A stretch of DNA of 64,000 nucleotides from contig CAVIQL010000007.1 of assembly GCA_963644855.1 (NCBI GenBank), forward strand, positions 31,517 to 95,516, read 5' to 3'. The notes under the pieces were generated by a model. The model was not told the origin of the DNA. It did not search any database and was given only the letters and a program-made list of their open reading frames with translations. Made by a program: the position numbers and the translations under genes. Below are positions 43,359-52,262 of this stretch, piece after piece. The stretch's first letter is position 1. Every line of letters starts with the position of its first letter. This DNA comes from UBA6398 sp963644855 (lineage in GTDB: Bacteria; Bacteroidota; Bacteroidia; Bacteroidales; Bacteroidaceae).

Positions 43359-43366
43359 TACTTTTG
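43359..43366 (+). promoter_or_regulatory. promoter -7 box of the TenI-like gene
   Basis: TACTTTTG lies 31 bases before the chosen ATG at 43398. Confidence 0.5.
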
Positions 43367-43397
43367 CAATGCATAAGACGAATAGGGGCTCGTGAAG

Positions 43398-44006
43398 ATG
43401 AAATTAATAGTTGTAACAAGACCTGAGTATTTCGTTGTGGAGCATCTTTTGATAAAAGAACTCTTCAACGAAGGGCTTGATATTCTTCATTTGCGAAAGC
43501 CCAATGGTGATGCTTCTTCGTGCGAACGGCTGTTGACACTACTTCCCGATGAATGTCGGGAAAAAATAGTGGTTCACGACAATTTTGACTTCAAGGCAAA
43601 ATACAAATTGATGGGAATACATCTCAACAGCAGGAATCCAGAGATTCCCAAAGGATACAAGGGACAAGTTTCGTGTTTGTGTAGATCTTTCGAGGAAGTG
43701 AAAGACTACAAACGCGATATGAAATATGTTTTTCTAAGTCCGATATTCAATAGTGTCAACCCCGAAGAATTTTCTGCACAGTTTACCCACTCCCAACTTC
43801 GTGCTGCCACAGACAAAGGCATTATTGACAACAAAGTAATGGCATACGGCAGCATTGGAACTAACAACGTGAAAAAACTTCGCGATTTAGGGTTCGGCGG
43901 CGTGGTAGTGTATGGTTCTTTAGCAACGAAGTTCAACGCCGTATCCTCAACCGATTTCAAAGAATATATAAGCTATTTCAGACTTTTGCGTCGAGCAACA
44001 GAATAG
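43398..44006 (+). CDS. thiamine phosphate synthase-like (ThiE/TenI family) protein
   Basis: Starting at the ATG after a possible GTG, the protein has 202 residues with the TMP synthase/TenI barrel: MKLIVVTRPEYF, GLDILHLRKPNGDASS (strand 2 with the LHLRKP block), IVVHDNFDFKAKYKLMGIHL and YVFLSPIFNSV. The C-terminal GSIGTNNVKKLRDLGFGGVVVYG is the phosphate-binding end. The usual thiamine phosphate synthase motif with HLGQ is replaced by IHLNSR, so it is more likely a TenI-like or divergent member than a proven ThiE. prs follows 32 bases downstream. Confidence 0.8.
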   Translation: MKLIVVTRPEYFVVEHLLIKELFNEGLDILHLRKPNGDASSCERLLTLLPDECREKIVVHDNFDFKAKYKLMGIHLNSRNPEIPKGYKGQVSCLCRSFEEVKDYKRDMKYVFLSPIFNSVNPEEFSAQFTHSQLRAATDKGIIDNKVMAYGSIGTNNVKKLRDLGFGGVVVYGSLATKFNAVSSTDFKEYISYFRLLRRATE

Positions 44007-44038
44007 AATGTAAAAACAGACAAAAATATAATTTCAAA

Positions 44039-44977
44039 ATGAGCGAAAAACTTCCTTACTTGGTTTTTTCAGGTACCAAATCAAAGTATCTTGCAGAAAA
44101 AATATGTGCATCTTTAGGTTGCCCGTTGGGTAAACTACAAATAACAAAATTTGCAGACGGAGAGTTTGCTGTATCTTATGAAGAATCCATAAGAGGACGT
44201 GATGTGTTCTTGGTACAATCCACATTCCCAAGTGCAGACAACTTGATGGAACTTTTGCTTATGATAGATGCTGCAAAACGCGCTTCGGCCCGCAATATCG
44301 TTGCCGTAATACCATATTTTGGTTGGGCACGTCAAGACAGAAAAGACAAACCACGCGTTTGCATCGGCGCAAAACTTGTGGCAGACCTATTGAGCGTTGC
44401 AGGAATTGACCGTATGATTACAATGGATCTCCATGCCGACCAGGAACAAGGCTTCTTTGATGTACCAGTAGACCATCTTTATGCCTCGACAATAATGTTG
44501 CCCTACGTTACATCTCTAAATCTGAAAAATCTTTGTATAGCAACTCCCGACGTAGGTGGTTCAAAGCGTGCAAGTGTTTACGCAAAATATTTTGACTGCC
44601 CACTCGTTCTTTGCAACAAAACTCGCAAATGTGCAAATATCGTGAGCGAAATGCAAGTTATCGGTGATGTAAAAGGCATGGACGTAATTCTTGTAGACGA
44701 TATAGTTGACACAGCAGGCACAATCACAATGGCTGCAAATCTTATGAAAGAAAAAGGCGCTAATTCAGTGCGTGCATTAGCTTCTCACTGCGTTATGTCT
44801 GGCCCAGCAAGCGAACGAATCCAAGATTCTGCAATCGAAGAAATGGTGTTTACCGACAGTATTCCATATTCAAACCGCTGCGCAAAAGTAAAACAACTTA
44901 CCGTTGCAGATATGTTTGCCGAAACAATACGCCGCGTAGAAAACAACGAATCAATATCCGACCAGTATCTCGTATAA
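44039..44977 (+). CDS. prs: ribose-phosphate pyrophosphokinase
   Basis: A 312-residue PRPP synthetase that uses ATP and ribose-5-phosphate to make PRPP for nucleotides, His and Trp. The flexible catalytic loop region, the signature DLHADQEQGFFDVPVDHL and the PRPP-binding loop VDDIVDTAGTI are all present. Full length. It lies between the TenI-like gene and map in the same direction with short gaps (32 and 24 bases), so the group is probably one operon. Confidence 0.97.
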   Translation: MSEKLPYLVFSGTKSKYLAEKICASLGCPLGKLQITKFADGEFAVSYEESIRGRDVFLVQSTFPSADNLMELLLMIDAAKRASARNIVAVIPYFGWARQDRKDKPRVCIGAKLVADLLSVAGIDRMITMDLHADQEQGFFDVPVDHLYASTIMLPYVTSLNLKNLCIATPDVGGSKRASVYAKYFDCPLVLCNKTRKCANIVSEMQVIGDVKGMDVILVDDIVDTAGTITMAANLMKEKGANSVRALASHCVMSGPASERIQDSAIEEMVFTDSIPYSNRCAKVKQLTVADMFAETIRRVENNESISDQYLV

Positions 44978-45001
44978 ACCAAACGGAATTCGTTAATAAT
45001 A

Positions 45002-45865
45002 ATGATGAGTAGAAAACGTAGAAGACTTTGGACAGTTCCCGACGGAGTTGAACCTACCGAGGTTGAGCGTCGTGTGATGGCTGCCGAAGAAAGCGGCGCA
45101 GAAGTGCCGTCTCGTAAACTCATAAAGACAGAAGAACAAATCGAAGGCATTCGCCTTAGCGGCATGGTGAATACCGGAGTGCTCGATGCCGTAGCTGCGC
45201 AAATACACGCGGGTATGTCAACCGAAGAAATCGACCGCATTGTTTACGACTACACAATTGCGCATGGAGCTATCCCAGCTCCGCTTCATTACGAAGGCTT
45301 TCCAAAAAGCGTTTGTACGAGTATCAACGAAGTAGTGTGCCATGGCATTCCAAATAGCTTTGAGATTCTTAAAGAAGGCGATATTATAAACGTAGATGTG
45401 TCCACTATCCTCAACGGATATTTCAGTGATGCATCGCGAATGTTTGTGATAGGAAAAACGACACCAGAGAAACAACGTCTCGTTGACTGTGCCCGTGAAT
45501 GTCTTGAGGTAGGAATGGAAGCTGCCAAACCTTATGGTTTTCTTAGTGATATAGGTTATGCAATTACCAAGCACGCTCACGCCGCAGGTTTTTCGGTTGT
45601 GAGAGATTTGTGCGGTCATGGTGTGGGTTTGGAGTTTCATGAAGATCCAGATGTGGAACACTATGCAAAGAAACCAGGACGTGGTATGATGCTTGTGCCG
45701 GGAATGGTGTTTACGATAGAACCTATGATAAACATGGGCGATTGGCATGTGTTTATTGATGCGGCAGACAATTGGACTGTGATATCTGAAGACGAATTGC
45801 CAAGCGCACAGTGGGAACATACTTTTGTAATGCGTGAACATGGCTTGGAGATATTAACACAATGA
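45002..45865 (+). CDS. map: methionine aminopeptidase, type I
   Basis: A 287-residue enzyme that removes N-terminal methionine. The metal ligands are visible: D132 (VDVS), D143 (FSDASRMF), H206 (GHGVG), E240 (FTIEPM) and E272 (QWEHTF); H96 (PLHYEGFPKS) contacts substrate. A basic N-terminal extension of about 38 residues (MSRKRRRLWTVPDGVEPTEV onward) precedes the core and is longer than in E. coli. The double ATG leaves the exact start open by one codon. tsaD follows ten bases after the stop. Confidence 0.96.
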   Translation: MMSRKRRRLWTVPDGVEPTEVERRVMAAEESGAEVPSRKLIKTEEQIEGIRLSGMVNTGVLDAVAAQIHAGMSTEEIDRIVYDYTIAHGAIPAPLHYEGFPKSVCTSINEVVCHGIPNSFEILKEGDIINVDVSTILNGYFSDASRMFVIGKTTPEKQRLVDCARECLEVGMEAAKPYGFLSDIGYAITKHAHAAGFSVVRDLCGHGVGLEFHEDPDVEHYAKKPGRGMMLVPGMVFTIEPMINMGDWHVFIDAADNWTVISEDELPSAQWEHTFVMREHGLEILTQ

Positions 45866-45875
45866 CTTGGGAGCA

Positions 45876-46910
45876 ATGGCTAAAGACAAAATAACAATAT
45901 TGGGAATAGAATCCAGTTGCGATGATACCTCGGCAGCAGTTGTTCAAGACGGCTATCTGTTAAGCAATGTAACGGCTTCGCAGGCTGTGCATGAGGCTTA
46001 TGGCGGAGTTGTGCCGGAACTTGCTTCGCGTGCTCACGAGAAAAATATTGTACCCACGGTTGATCAGGCTCTAAAACGTGCAGGTGTTTCTGTTGAAGAC
46101 CTTTCGGCTGTTGCTGTTACGCTTGGTCCAGGTCTTATGGGGTCTTTGCTCGTTGGGGTTTCGTTTGCAAAAGGGCTTGCGGTGTCTCAAAGTCTTCCTC
46201 TTATAGAAGTAAATCATTTGCAAGGGCATATTCTCGCTCATTTCATTCGTACTAGTGATGAAGAAGCCCATATTCCAGAACTTCCATTTATTTGTTTGCT
46301 TGTTAGTGGCGGAAATTCTCAAATAGTCAAGGTGAATTCTTACAACAATATGGAAATTCTCGGACAGACAATTGATGATGCTGCCGGTGAAGCCATAGAT
46401 AAATGTTCCAAAGTAATGGGGTTGGGATATCCCGGCGGTCCGATTATAGACAAACTTGCACGAAAAGGCAATCCTAATGCTTTTCATTTCAGCAAACCTG
46501 CAATTCCCGACTACAATTACAGTTTTAGCGGTTTGAAAACATCGTTTTTGTATGAATTGAAGAAGTTTGTGAAAGACGATTCTGATTTTGTGGAGCATCA
46601 TAAAGAAGATCTTGCTGCTTCGCTTGAACATACGATAGTTGAAATACTGATGAAGAAACTCGAGAAAGCTGTTGCCGACACTGGCTTTAGACGTGTGGCG
46701 GTAGCTGGCGGAGTTTCGGCTAACACTGGTTTGCGTCAGGCTTTTCAAAACGAGGCGGAAACAAAAGGTTGGGAAGTCTTCATTCCTAAATTCAGCTATA
46801 CCACAGACAATGCTGCCATGATTGCAACGGCGGCATACTTTAAGTTTTTGGACAAAGATTTTTGTGATATAGCAAAGCCCGCTTATTCACGTGTTAAGAT
46901 AAATAGTTAA
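45876..46910 (+). CDS. tsaD: tRNA N6-adenosine threonylcarbamoyltransferase
   Basis: The ATG at 45876 starts MAKDKITILGIESSCDDTSA, the standard opening; a TTG three codons earlier is less likely. The 344-residue protein carries the metal-binding histidines H114 and H118 in NHLQGHILAH, the nucleotide-binding SGGNSQIV and the late VAGGVSANTGLR. With TsaB, TsaC and TsaE, not in this window, it makes the t6A base in ANN-decoding tRNAs. It is in line with map and pncC. Confidence 0.97.
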   Translation: MAKDKITILGIESSCDDTSAAVVQDGYLLSNVTASQAVHEAYGGVVPELASRAHEKNIVPTVDQALKRAGVSVEDLSAVAVTLGPGLMGSLLVGVSFAKGLAVSQSLPLIEVNHLQGHILAHFIRTSDEEAHIPELPFICLLVSGGNSQIVKVNSYNNMEILGQTIDDAAGEAIDKCSKVMGLGYPGGPIIDKLARKGNPNAFHFSKPAIPDYNYSFSGLKTSFLYELKKFVKDDSDFVEHHKEDLAASLEHTIVEILMKKLEKAVADTGFRRVAVAGGVSANTGLRQAFQNEAETKGWEVFIPKFSYTTDNAAMIATAAYFKFLDKDFCDIAKPAYSRVKINS

Positions 46911-46920
46911 ATATATAAAT

Positions 46921-47424
46921 ATGAATTTAGACATAAGGATAATGAGTCGCGACATCAACGAGATGTTGTGGAAGACCAAAAAGACGCTTTCAACTGCAGA
47001 AAGTTGCACTTCCGGTCGTGTAGCGGCTGTGATAACTTCTACACCAGGAAGTTCCGAGTATTATTTGGGCGGTGTTGTTTGTTATGCCGACCAGGTGAAA
47101 AAGGAACTCTTGAATGTTGATGCCAAGGTGATAGAGGAGAAGAGTGCAGTTTGTGAGGAAGTGGCTCGTCAAATGGTTATCGGTGCAAACAAATTGTTTA
47201 ATTCCGATTATTCTATTGCTGTTACTGGTTTTGCTGGTCCTGGTGGAGGAACTGACGAAGCTCCGGTAGGAACAATTTGGATTGCGGTAGGCAATGCCGA
47301 AAAGGTTGTTACGAAAAAATTGGAGAAAGATTGCGGACGCGATAAAAACCTCGCTGTAGCAACGTTTTATGCTACAAAAATGATTCACGAATATCTTAAA
47401 GAACTTCTTCCCGAAGAGCCTTAA
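46921..47424 (+). CDS. pncC: nicotinamide-nucleotide amidohydrolase (CinA C-terminal type)
   Basis: A 167-residue stand-alone PncC/CinA-C domain that deamidates NMN to nicotinate mononucleotide in NAD recycling. The conserved blocks are STAESCTSGRVAAVITSTPG with the catalytic serine and lysine-bearing region, YYLGGVVCYADQVKKELLNV and VTGFAGPGGGTDEAPVGTIW. The N-terminal molybdopterin-binding domain of full CinA is absent. It is ten bases after tsaD and is the last gene of the run; repeat array I after it can fold as a terminator. Confidence 0.92.
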   Translation: MNLDIRIMSRDINEMLWKTKKTLSTAESCTSGRVAAVITSTPGSSEYYLGGVVCYADQVKKELLNVDAKVIEEKSAVCEEVARQMVIGANKLFNSDYSIAVTGFAGPGGGTDEAPVGTIWIAVGNAEKVVTKKLEKDCGRDKNLAVATFYATKMIHEYLKELLPEEP

Positions 47425-47428
47425 AACG

Positions 47429-47491
47429 AAGTCGGATATCGTTTAAAAAATATCGGATATTGTTTAAACAATATCCGATATTTTTTTTCTC
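47429..47491. repeat. 21-nt tandem array I, three units (near-perfect palindrome)
   Basis: Units start at 47429, 47450 and 47471. The middle unit and its flanks form a near-perfect inverted repeat centred on GTTTAAAC (AATATCGGATATTG against CAATATCCGATATT), followed by T8. In this convergent gap it could terminate transcription from both sides. Confidence 0.9.
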
Positions 47492-47539
47492 TCAAAGCAT
47501 ATTGTGTTTTGGACAACGCAAAGCAAGGTAAAGCATGCC

Positions 47540-50108
47540 CTAAAAACTCATTCGCATCATGATTCGGATACCCCATTTTTTTGTTCCCGAACGAAAATAG
47601 TTTACTCTTCTCACATATTCCACGTGAACAATCTTGAATATGTTGTGAACACCAGCTACCCATTCCACATATGGTCTGTTTTTGTCCATTATTCGGCTTT
47701 GGTATGAATATGTTCCATCGCTATTAAACTCACCGGGGAAATAAAACAATCTGCTATCGTTAGCATTCTTTTCCAAAAACGGATTGTTCTTATCTGAAAG
47801 AGCACCCCACAATATATTTGTTCCGATAAATTCTCGCCATTTTAGTTTACGGAGTAGGGGAATACGATTGAAAATTTTCCCGCCCATATCCCAACTTGCC
47901 ATAAATGAAACATACCGGTCGTTGAGGAATTCCATATTGTCAATGAGTGAAAAAGTTTCGCGCTCTTTGATATACGAAAGGTTTGCCGCAGGCATTATGA
48001 GCAAAGGAAAAGGAACTGTATTCCATTCTATTCCTCCTTTAAGATAAGTATCAATCCGTCCCCACGACGACATTTGAAAACGCTTGTAAACACCGGCTTC
48101 GGTAAGGTTGTGCCTATAGTCGCTGCCAAACAAATTCTTTAAGCCCATGGTATGCTCCAATTCAAAAATAGGAGTATCATGATTGGTTGTCATTCGGCGT
48201 TGTTTGGTATTTATATAGGTTGCTCCAGGCTGAAAACGCAATCCTGCCATAAATTCGCTCGTCTTGAAATGTTGTTTATACAAACTTCTGTCGCTTGAAG
48301 GCACACCTGCTCCATCGAGCGGCTGGTAGAATAAGTCGGCAGTGGGTTCTGAATCTTCATTCTTGAAACTTGTAGTAAAACGCAAGCCATTTCCCCATTC
48401 GCGTTCATACAACAATTTGTATTTACGCATATAATTCATGTGGCTCACCTTTGTCCATTTGAACGCAGTAAACACATTGTCTTTATCAGTAGGCATGAAT
48501 TTGTCTGATGGCGAAGCATCATCATATTGGAATGTAAAAGTAAGATTGTTCACAGGGAATTCGCGCGGAAGATAATCTTTTCTGTTGAAAGAATAAGTTA
48601 CTTCGCCCATACCTTTGAACTTTTTGTCTTTGAAACCATATGCCACATATCCTTTCCCAAAAAGATGAGGATTAAGGTTTGCTGTGGTTTGTCCGCTCAG
48701 ACGAACCCGATAGCCGTCAACGAAATTCTTGGATATAATAGTATTTACAGGACCGATATCAAATTTCGAAGGTTTTTCCGGGTTCGCAGAAGTCTCCACA
48801 AAATTTTCGATAAACGCTTTGGCAACAAACAGAACAGGTTTGAACCCTTTGGTCTTCANNNNNNNNNNGGACAGGACGTACCGTTTCCCAAAATTCCTTG
48901 GTTTTGCTACCAGCATCGGCAAGAGTTTTTTCGTTTCCTGAAAATTTGAATTGCTTGTCGGGTATAGGATTAAATGCAAAATTACTATAGTGTGTATTGC
49001 GTTTTACGTGAACCTTAGTAACATAGCCAACAACATTGATTTGAACAATCATGTTATCATCAACAAGTACATGTTCACCAGTAGGCAATTTCTCGAAGTT
49101 TTGGGTAACAAGCATGTCGTTTACGAAATTTACATCATTGTTCTTCGGAATATTGAGCACTGCTTTCTTTACAAGATAAGAACTGTCGGTTAAAACATAT
49201 AGACTTCCATTAAAACCATAATCCTGCGGATTGTTTGGAGTAAAAGTTACTTCGTAGCATCTTTTGCCATCAATTTCAACGGTATCGGCAATAAAATATC
49301 TGTAAAACGAAATACCTTGGCTTGAAGAAAGAGGACTGACAAATTCTTTTTGAAGAACATGAATGTTGTTTTTGTAGATGTCTATATCCGAAAAGACATC
49401 CTCAAGCATAGTCGTAACAATATCTCCGGTTGTAAAGAACTCGTTTATACCAGTGTTCTTCTTGCCTTCTATAATTATCTTGTCAACGTTTCCGTCCTTT
49501 TTGTAAATACGTTTTGACAAGACTTCGTCTACAGATATCGGCAAAATTAATTTTCCAGTTTCGGGCGAAGTTTCCACACGATCTTTAAGAAACGGAAGTT
49601 TTTTGAAATGATCGTCATTGAGTGATTTTTCTGTGAAATCATTAAAAGCCAAGGTACGTTTTACATATTTCTGATAGCTGAAATAATCATGATTCTTTCG
49701 TAAATCATAATCTTTTTTCGCCTCAATTACCTTGCGCATAAGCTCAACGGCAGGATTGTTCTTCCTATTATATTTCTTGCGCTTACCTTTTACACTAACT
49801 ACTTTTATAGCCGTAGCATTTACATCAAGTTTTACTGTCAAACCATTAATAGGACCAGATATAATTACGTCTTTCTTCTTGAAGCCTACAGAAGAAAAAG
49901 ACAATTGTGTCCAACCTTTATGATATGGAACTTTGAAATTACCATTCTCGTCCGACGTAGCTCCCACACCTTTCCCATCATAATAAACATTTACGTATGG
50001 CAACCTTTGTCCTGATTGAGCATCAACTACCACGCCACTTACATGCTGCGCTCTGATTCTAACCATTGCCAAAAATAAAACCAGGAGTAATAATAATGTC
50101 TTACGCAT
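47540..50108 (-). CDS. DUF5686 outer-membrane protein with carboxypeptidase-like regulatory domain (gap-split)
   Basis: One gene of about 855 residues is cut by the 10-N gap at 48859-48868, which puts the two halves in different frames. The first half starts MRKTLLLLLVLFLAMVRIRA (signal peptide), has a CarboxypepD_reg beta-sandwich (SGVVVDAQSGQRLPYVNVYY) and the first DUF5686 region up to KEFWETVRPV. The second half starts KGFKPVLFVAKAFIENF and runs through the barrel-like C-terminal region to RMMRMSF. As 10 is not the true gap size, the frame break is probably an assembly effect. The family is common in Bacteroidetes envelopes; role unknown. Confidence 0.85.
48859..48868. other. assembly gap (10 N)
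   Basis: Ten N interrupt the DUF5686 gene; the reading frames on the two sides do not match across ten bases, so the real length is not 10. Confidence 0.95.
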
Positions 50109-50147
50109 GTTGTTTTTGTTATTCAGTTCTTATCTATTTTGGTAGAA

Positions 50148-50187
50148 AAAGCTTCACGACCTCATTGTATAAGGTCATGAAGCTTTC
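50148..50187 (-). terminator. terminator after inositol-3-phosphate synthase
   Basis: AAAGCTTCACGACCT pairs with AGGTCATGAAGCTTT with one mismatch; a T5 run follows on the minus strand. Confidence 0.75.
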
Positions 50188-50231
50188 ATGATATCTGTGT
50201 TTGTAGCTGACAAACTTTGTGGAAAATTTTG

Positions 50232-51539
50232 TCAGTCTATTTCTTCGTCAGCTTCATATCCACCCATTTCGCGGATAGCGTTCTTAAGCATTGTATATTG
50301 CTGGAAAAGATTGTTTACTGGTACTTCGTTCTTCGTAAAGTCGTGCATCGGACTCTTTAAGAAGAAACTCAAGAATCTTTGAATTCCATAACGTCCTGCC
50401 CTATGTGCCAAATCAGAAAGAAGTACGAGATCCAAAAGTAAAGGAGCTGCTAAGATTGAATCGCGGCAAAGGAAGTTGATTTTGATTTGCATAGGGTAGC
50501 CCATCCAACCAAATATGTCAATATTATCCCAGCCTTCTTTGTTGTCATTACGAGGGGGGTAGTAGTTAATACGAACTTTATGATAGTAATTCTTGTACAA
50601 ATCTGGTTGATTGTCTCCATCGAGTATAGATTCCAAAGTGGAAAGTTTGCTAACCTCTTTAGTACGGAAATTAGCAGGCTCATCAAGTACAAGTCCATCG
50701 CGATTTCCAAGAATATTTGTAGAGAACCAACCTGACAATCCCAAACAACGTGTACCTATAATAGGAGCTACTCCTGATTTCATCAATGTTTGTCCGGTCT
50801 TGAAGTCTTTGCCTGCGATAGGAACCTTGGTTTGTTCTGCAAGTTCCCACATTGCAGGAATATCAACAGTTGTGTTTGGAGCTCCCATGATAAAAGGTGC
50901 ATCTTCTTTGAGTGCTGCATAGGCATAGCACATAGAAGGAGCTACGTGTTCAGTATCGTTTGCTTCGATGGCCTTTTCCAAATCTGCAATGGTGTCATGA
51001 ACTGGAGCAAAATAAGGTACATAAATTTCGGTAGAAGCAGCCCAAATAACTACAATTCTCTCGCAGTTGTTTGCTTGCTTGAAATCGCGAATATCTTTGC
51101 GGAGATTTTCTACCATTTCTTTGCGGGTTGCGTCTTTCATTATGTTTTCGCCTTCGATACGTTTGGCATAATTGTGATCGAAAGCCGCTTTCATCGGAAC
51201 AATCTTTTCCAATTCATCTTTGACAGGGTTTATATCTCTGTCGCGAAGCACTTCGGCGTTGATAGCCGACTCGTATGCGTTTTCAGGATAGGCGTCCCAA
51301 GAGCCAAATACGATGTCGTCTAAATTAGCCAAGGAAACAATTTCTCCGTAATGCTTATATTGCTTGTCTTTACCGCGTCCTACACGTATTTTATCATACT
51401 GTGTCATTGAACCAATGGCTTTTCCTAAACCTTTGCGTATCATCAATACGCCGGTGATGAATGTTGTAGATACGGCTCCAAGGCCTACTACCAATACACC
51501 TAATTTGCCTTTAGCAGGCTTAACTATTTCATTGTCCAT
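50232..51539 (-). CDS. inositol-3-phosphate synthase (myo-inositol-1-phosphate synthase)
   Basis: A 435-residue NAD-dependent enzyme that turns glucose-6-phosphate into inositol-3-phosphate. The N-terminal Rossmann motif is VLVVGLGAVSTTFITGVLMI. Further family blocks are FGSWDAYPENAYESA, VIWAASTEIYVPY, PIAGKDFKTGQTLMKSGVAP (the catalytic lysine region) and NYYPPRNDNKEGWDNIDIFG. In Bacteroidetes this enzyme feeds inositol phospholipid or sphingolipid synthesis, but no partner lipid genes are next to it here. It has its own promoter and terminator. Confidence 0.95.
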   Translation of the reverse strand: MDNEIVKPAKGKLGVLVVGLGAVSTTFITGVLMIRKGLGKAIGSMTQYDKIRVGRGKDKQYKHYGEIVSLANLDDIVFGSWDAYPENAYESAINAEVLRDRDINPVKDELEKIVPMKAAFDHNYAKRIEGENIMKDATRKEMVENLRKDIRDFKQANNCERIVVIWAASTEIYVPYFAPVHDTIADLEKAIEANDTEHVAPSMCYAYAALKEDAPFIMGAPNTTVDIPAMWELAEQTKVPIAGKDFKTGQTLMKSGVAPIIGTRCLGLSGWFSTNILGNRDGLVLDEPANFRTKEVSKLSTLESILDGDNQPDLYKNYYHKVRINYYPPRNDNKEGWDNIDIFGWMGYPMQIKINFLCRDSILAAPLLLDLVLLSDLAHRAGRYGIQRFLSFFLKSPMHDFTKNEVPVNNLFQQYTMLKNAIREMGGYEADEEID

Positions 51540-51568
51540 TTCCTAGAGGTTATTTCTGTTTCTATTTT

Positions 51569-51599
51569 CAAAAGTAGAACTATTTGGTTATACCTCAAA
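51569..51599 (-). promoter_or_regulatory. promoter of inositol-3-phosphate synthase
   Basis: On the minus strand TTTG (51596-51599) and TACTTTTG (51569-51576) are spaced by 19 bases, a very good match to the phylum consensus, 30 bases before the ATG. Confidence 0.75.
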
Positions 51600-51652
51600 T
51601 TGTCCTATAGTTTTTTACAAATTCGTTATTATTGTGCAAGAGGTTGTCAACG

Positions 51653-52252
51653 TTATTTCTTTTTGAATTTAAGTCCTACTTTCATGCCTTTATAGTTTTT
51701 CGACAGTTGTGAAAGTATTGACAACGTTGAATTTTGGCTTTGCCCTGCTACTTTACTACCTATCATCTGAGCCAACGACAAAACTTTATCTGCGTCGCAA
51801 GTGAGTGTTAATGTGCTTCCTGCGGAGGCGTTGGTTGTTATTGTTTTACCCGAATAGGTAGATGGTTTAATGGTAAGCTTCCCGTCTTTGTAAACATATG
51901 TCCCTTGGGTTGTACGAGATGAGTATGCGCAAGAATACGTACTGTCTTTGTCAAAGGTAAATGAAAGTTTGTTAGGGGCAATACCATATTTGTTCAAGGC
52001 GTTGTTGATGCTTTTTTCGATTTTTGCAGACGTAAGTTTTCCACCTGCCTGTGCCAATATGTTGTCAGAGGTAAATTCGATATCGGCACCCGAATATACC
52101 CACGTACCTTCCAAGCTACTGGAACTGCTACCTGTTATGCTGGAAATTGCTGATTTTACTTTTGAAAAGATGCTTGAAAGATCTTGAGCCGAAGCGGTGT
52201 TTACGCTTCCTATGGCAAACAATGCCGCGATAAGAGTTAGTTTCAATTTCAT
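51653..52252 (-). CDS. DUF4923 family secreted protein
   Basis: A 199-residue protein with a signal peptide (KLTLIAALFAIGSVNTASAQ). LEGTWVYSGADIEFTSDN starts a lipocalin-like beta domain of about 150 residues, with GKLTSAKIEKSINNALNKYG and QGTYVYKDGKLTIKP as landmarks. The Ser-rich stretch before it (SSITGSSSSS) is a linker. DUF4923 proteins are widespread in Bacteroidales and have no known role. It follows trxB by ten bases and so belongs to the LolA-trxB unit. Confidence 0.85.
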   Translation of the reverse strand: MKLKLTLIAALFAIGSVNTASAQDLSSIFSKVKSAISSITGSSSSSLEGTWVYSGADIEFTSDNILAQAGGKLTSAKIEKSINNALNKYGIAPNKLSFTFDKDSTYSCAYSSRTTQGTYVYKDGKLTIKPSTYSGKTITTNASAGSTLTLTCDADKVLSLAQMIGSKVAGQSQNSTLSILSQLSKNYKGMKVGLKFKKK

Positions 52253-52262
52253 GATTATATTA

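Larger units (their letters stand above)
42869..43397. other. 529-bp divergent intergenic region between thrS and the TenI-like gene
   Basis: It holds the thrS promoter box, 21-nt array H, a small hairpin (GCAACC/GGTTGC, 43311-43330) and the promoter box of the TenI-like gene. No TPP riboswitch sequence is seen. Confidence 0.65.

Noticed and set aside
43195..43397. A TPP riboswitch upstream of the TenI/ThiE-like gene
   Set aside because: No thi-box sequence or matching stems are seen; only a six-pair hairpin is present.
47429..47491. The short regular repeats as a CRISPR array
   Set aside because: The 21-nt units abut without unique spacers, diverge internally, and no cas genes are present in the window.
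48759..48979. Two overlapping separate genes at the second assembly gap
   Set aside because: The two frames meet at the 10-N gap and together give one DUF5686 protein of normal length; the split is best explained by an arbitrary gap size.
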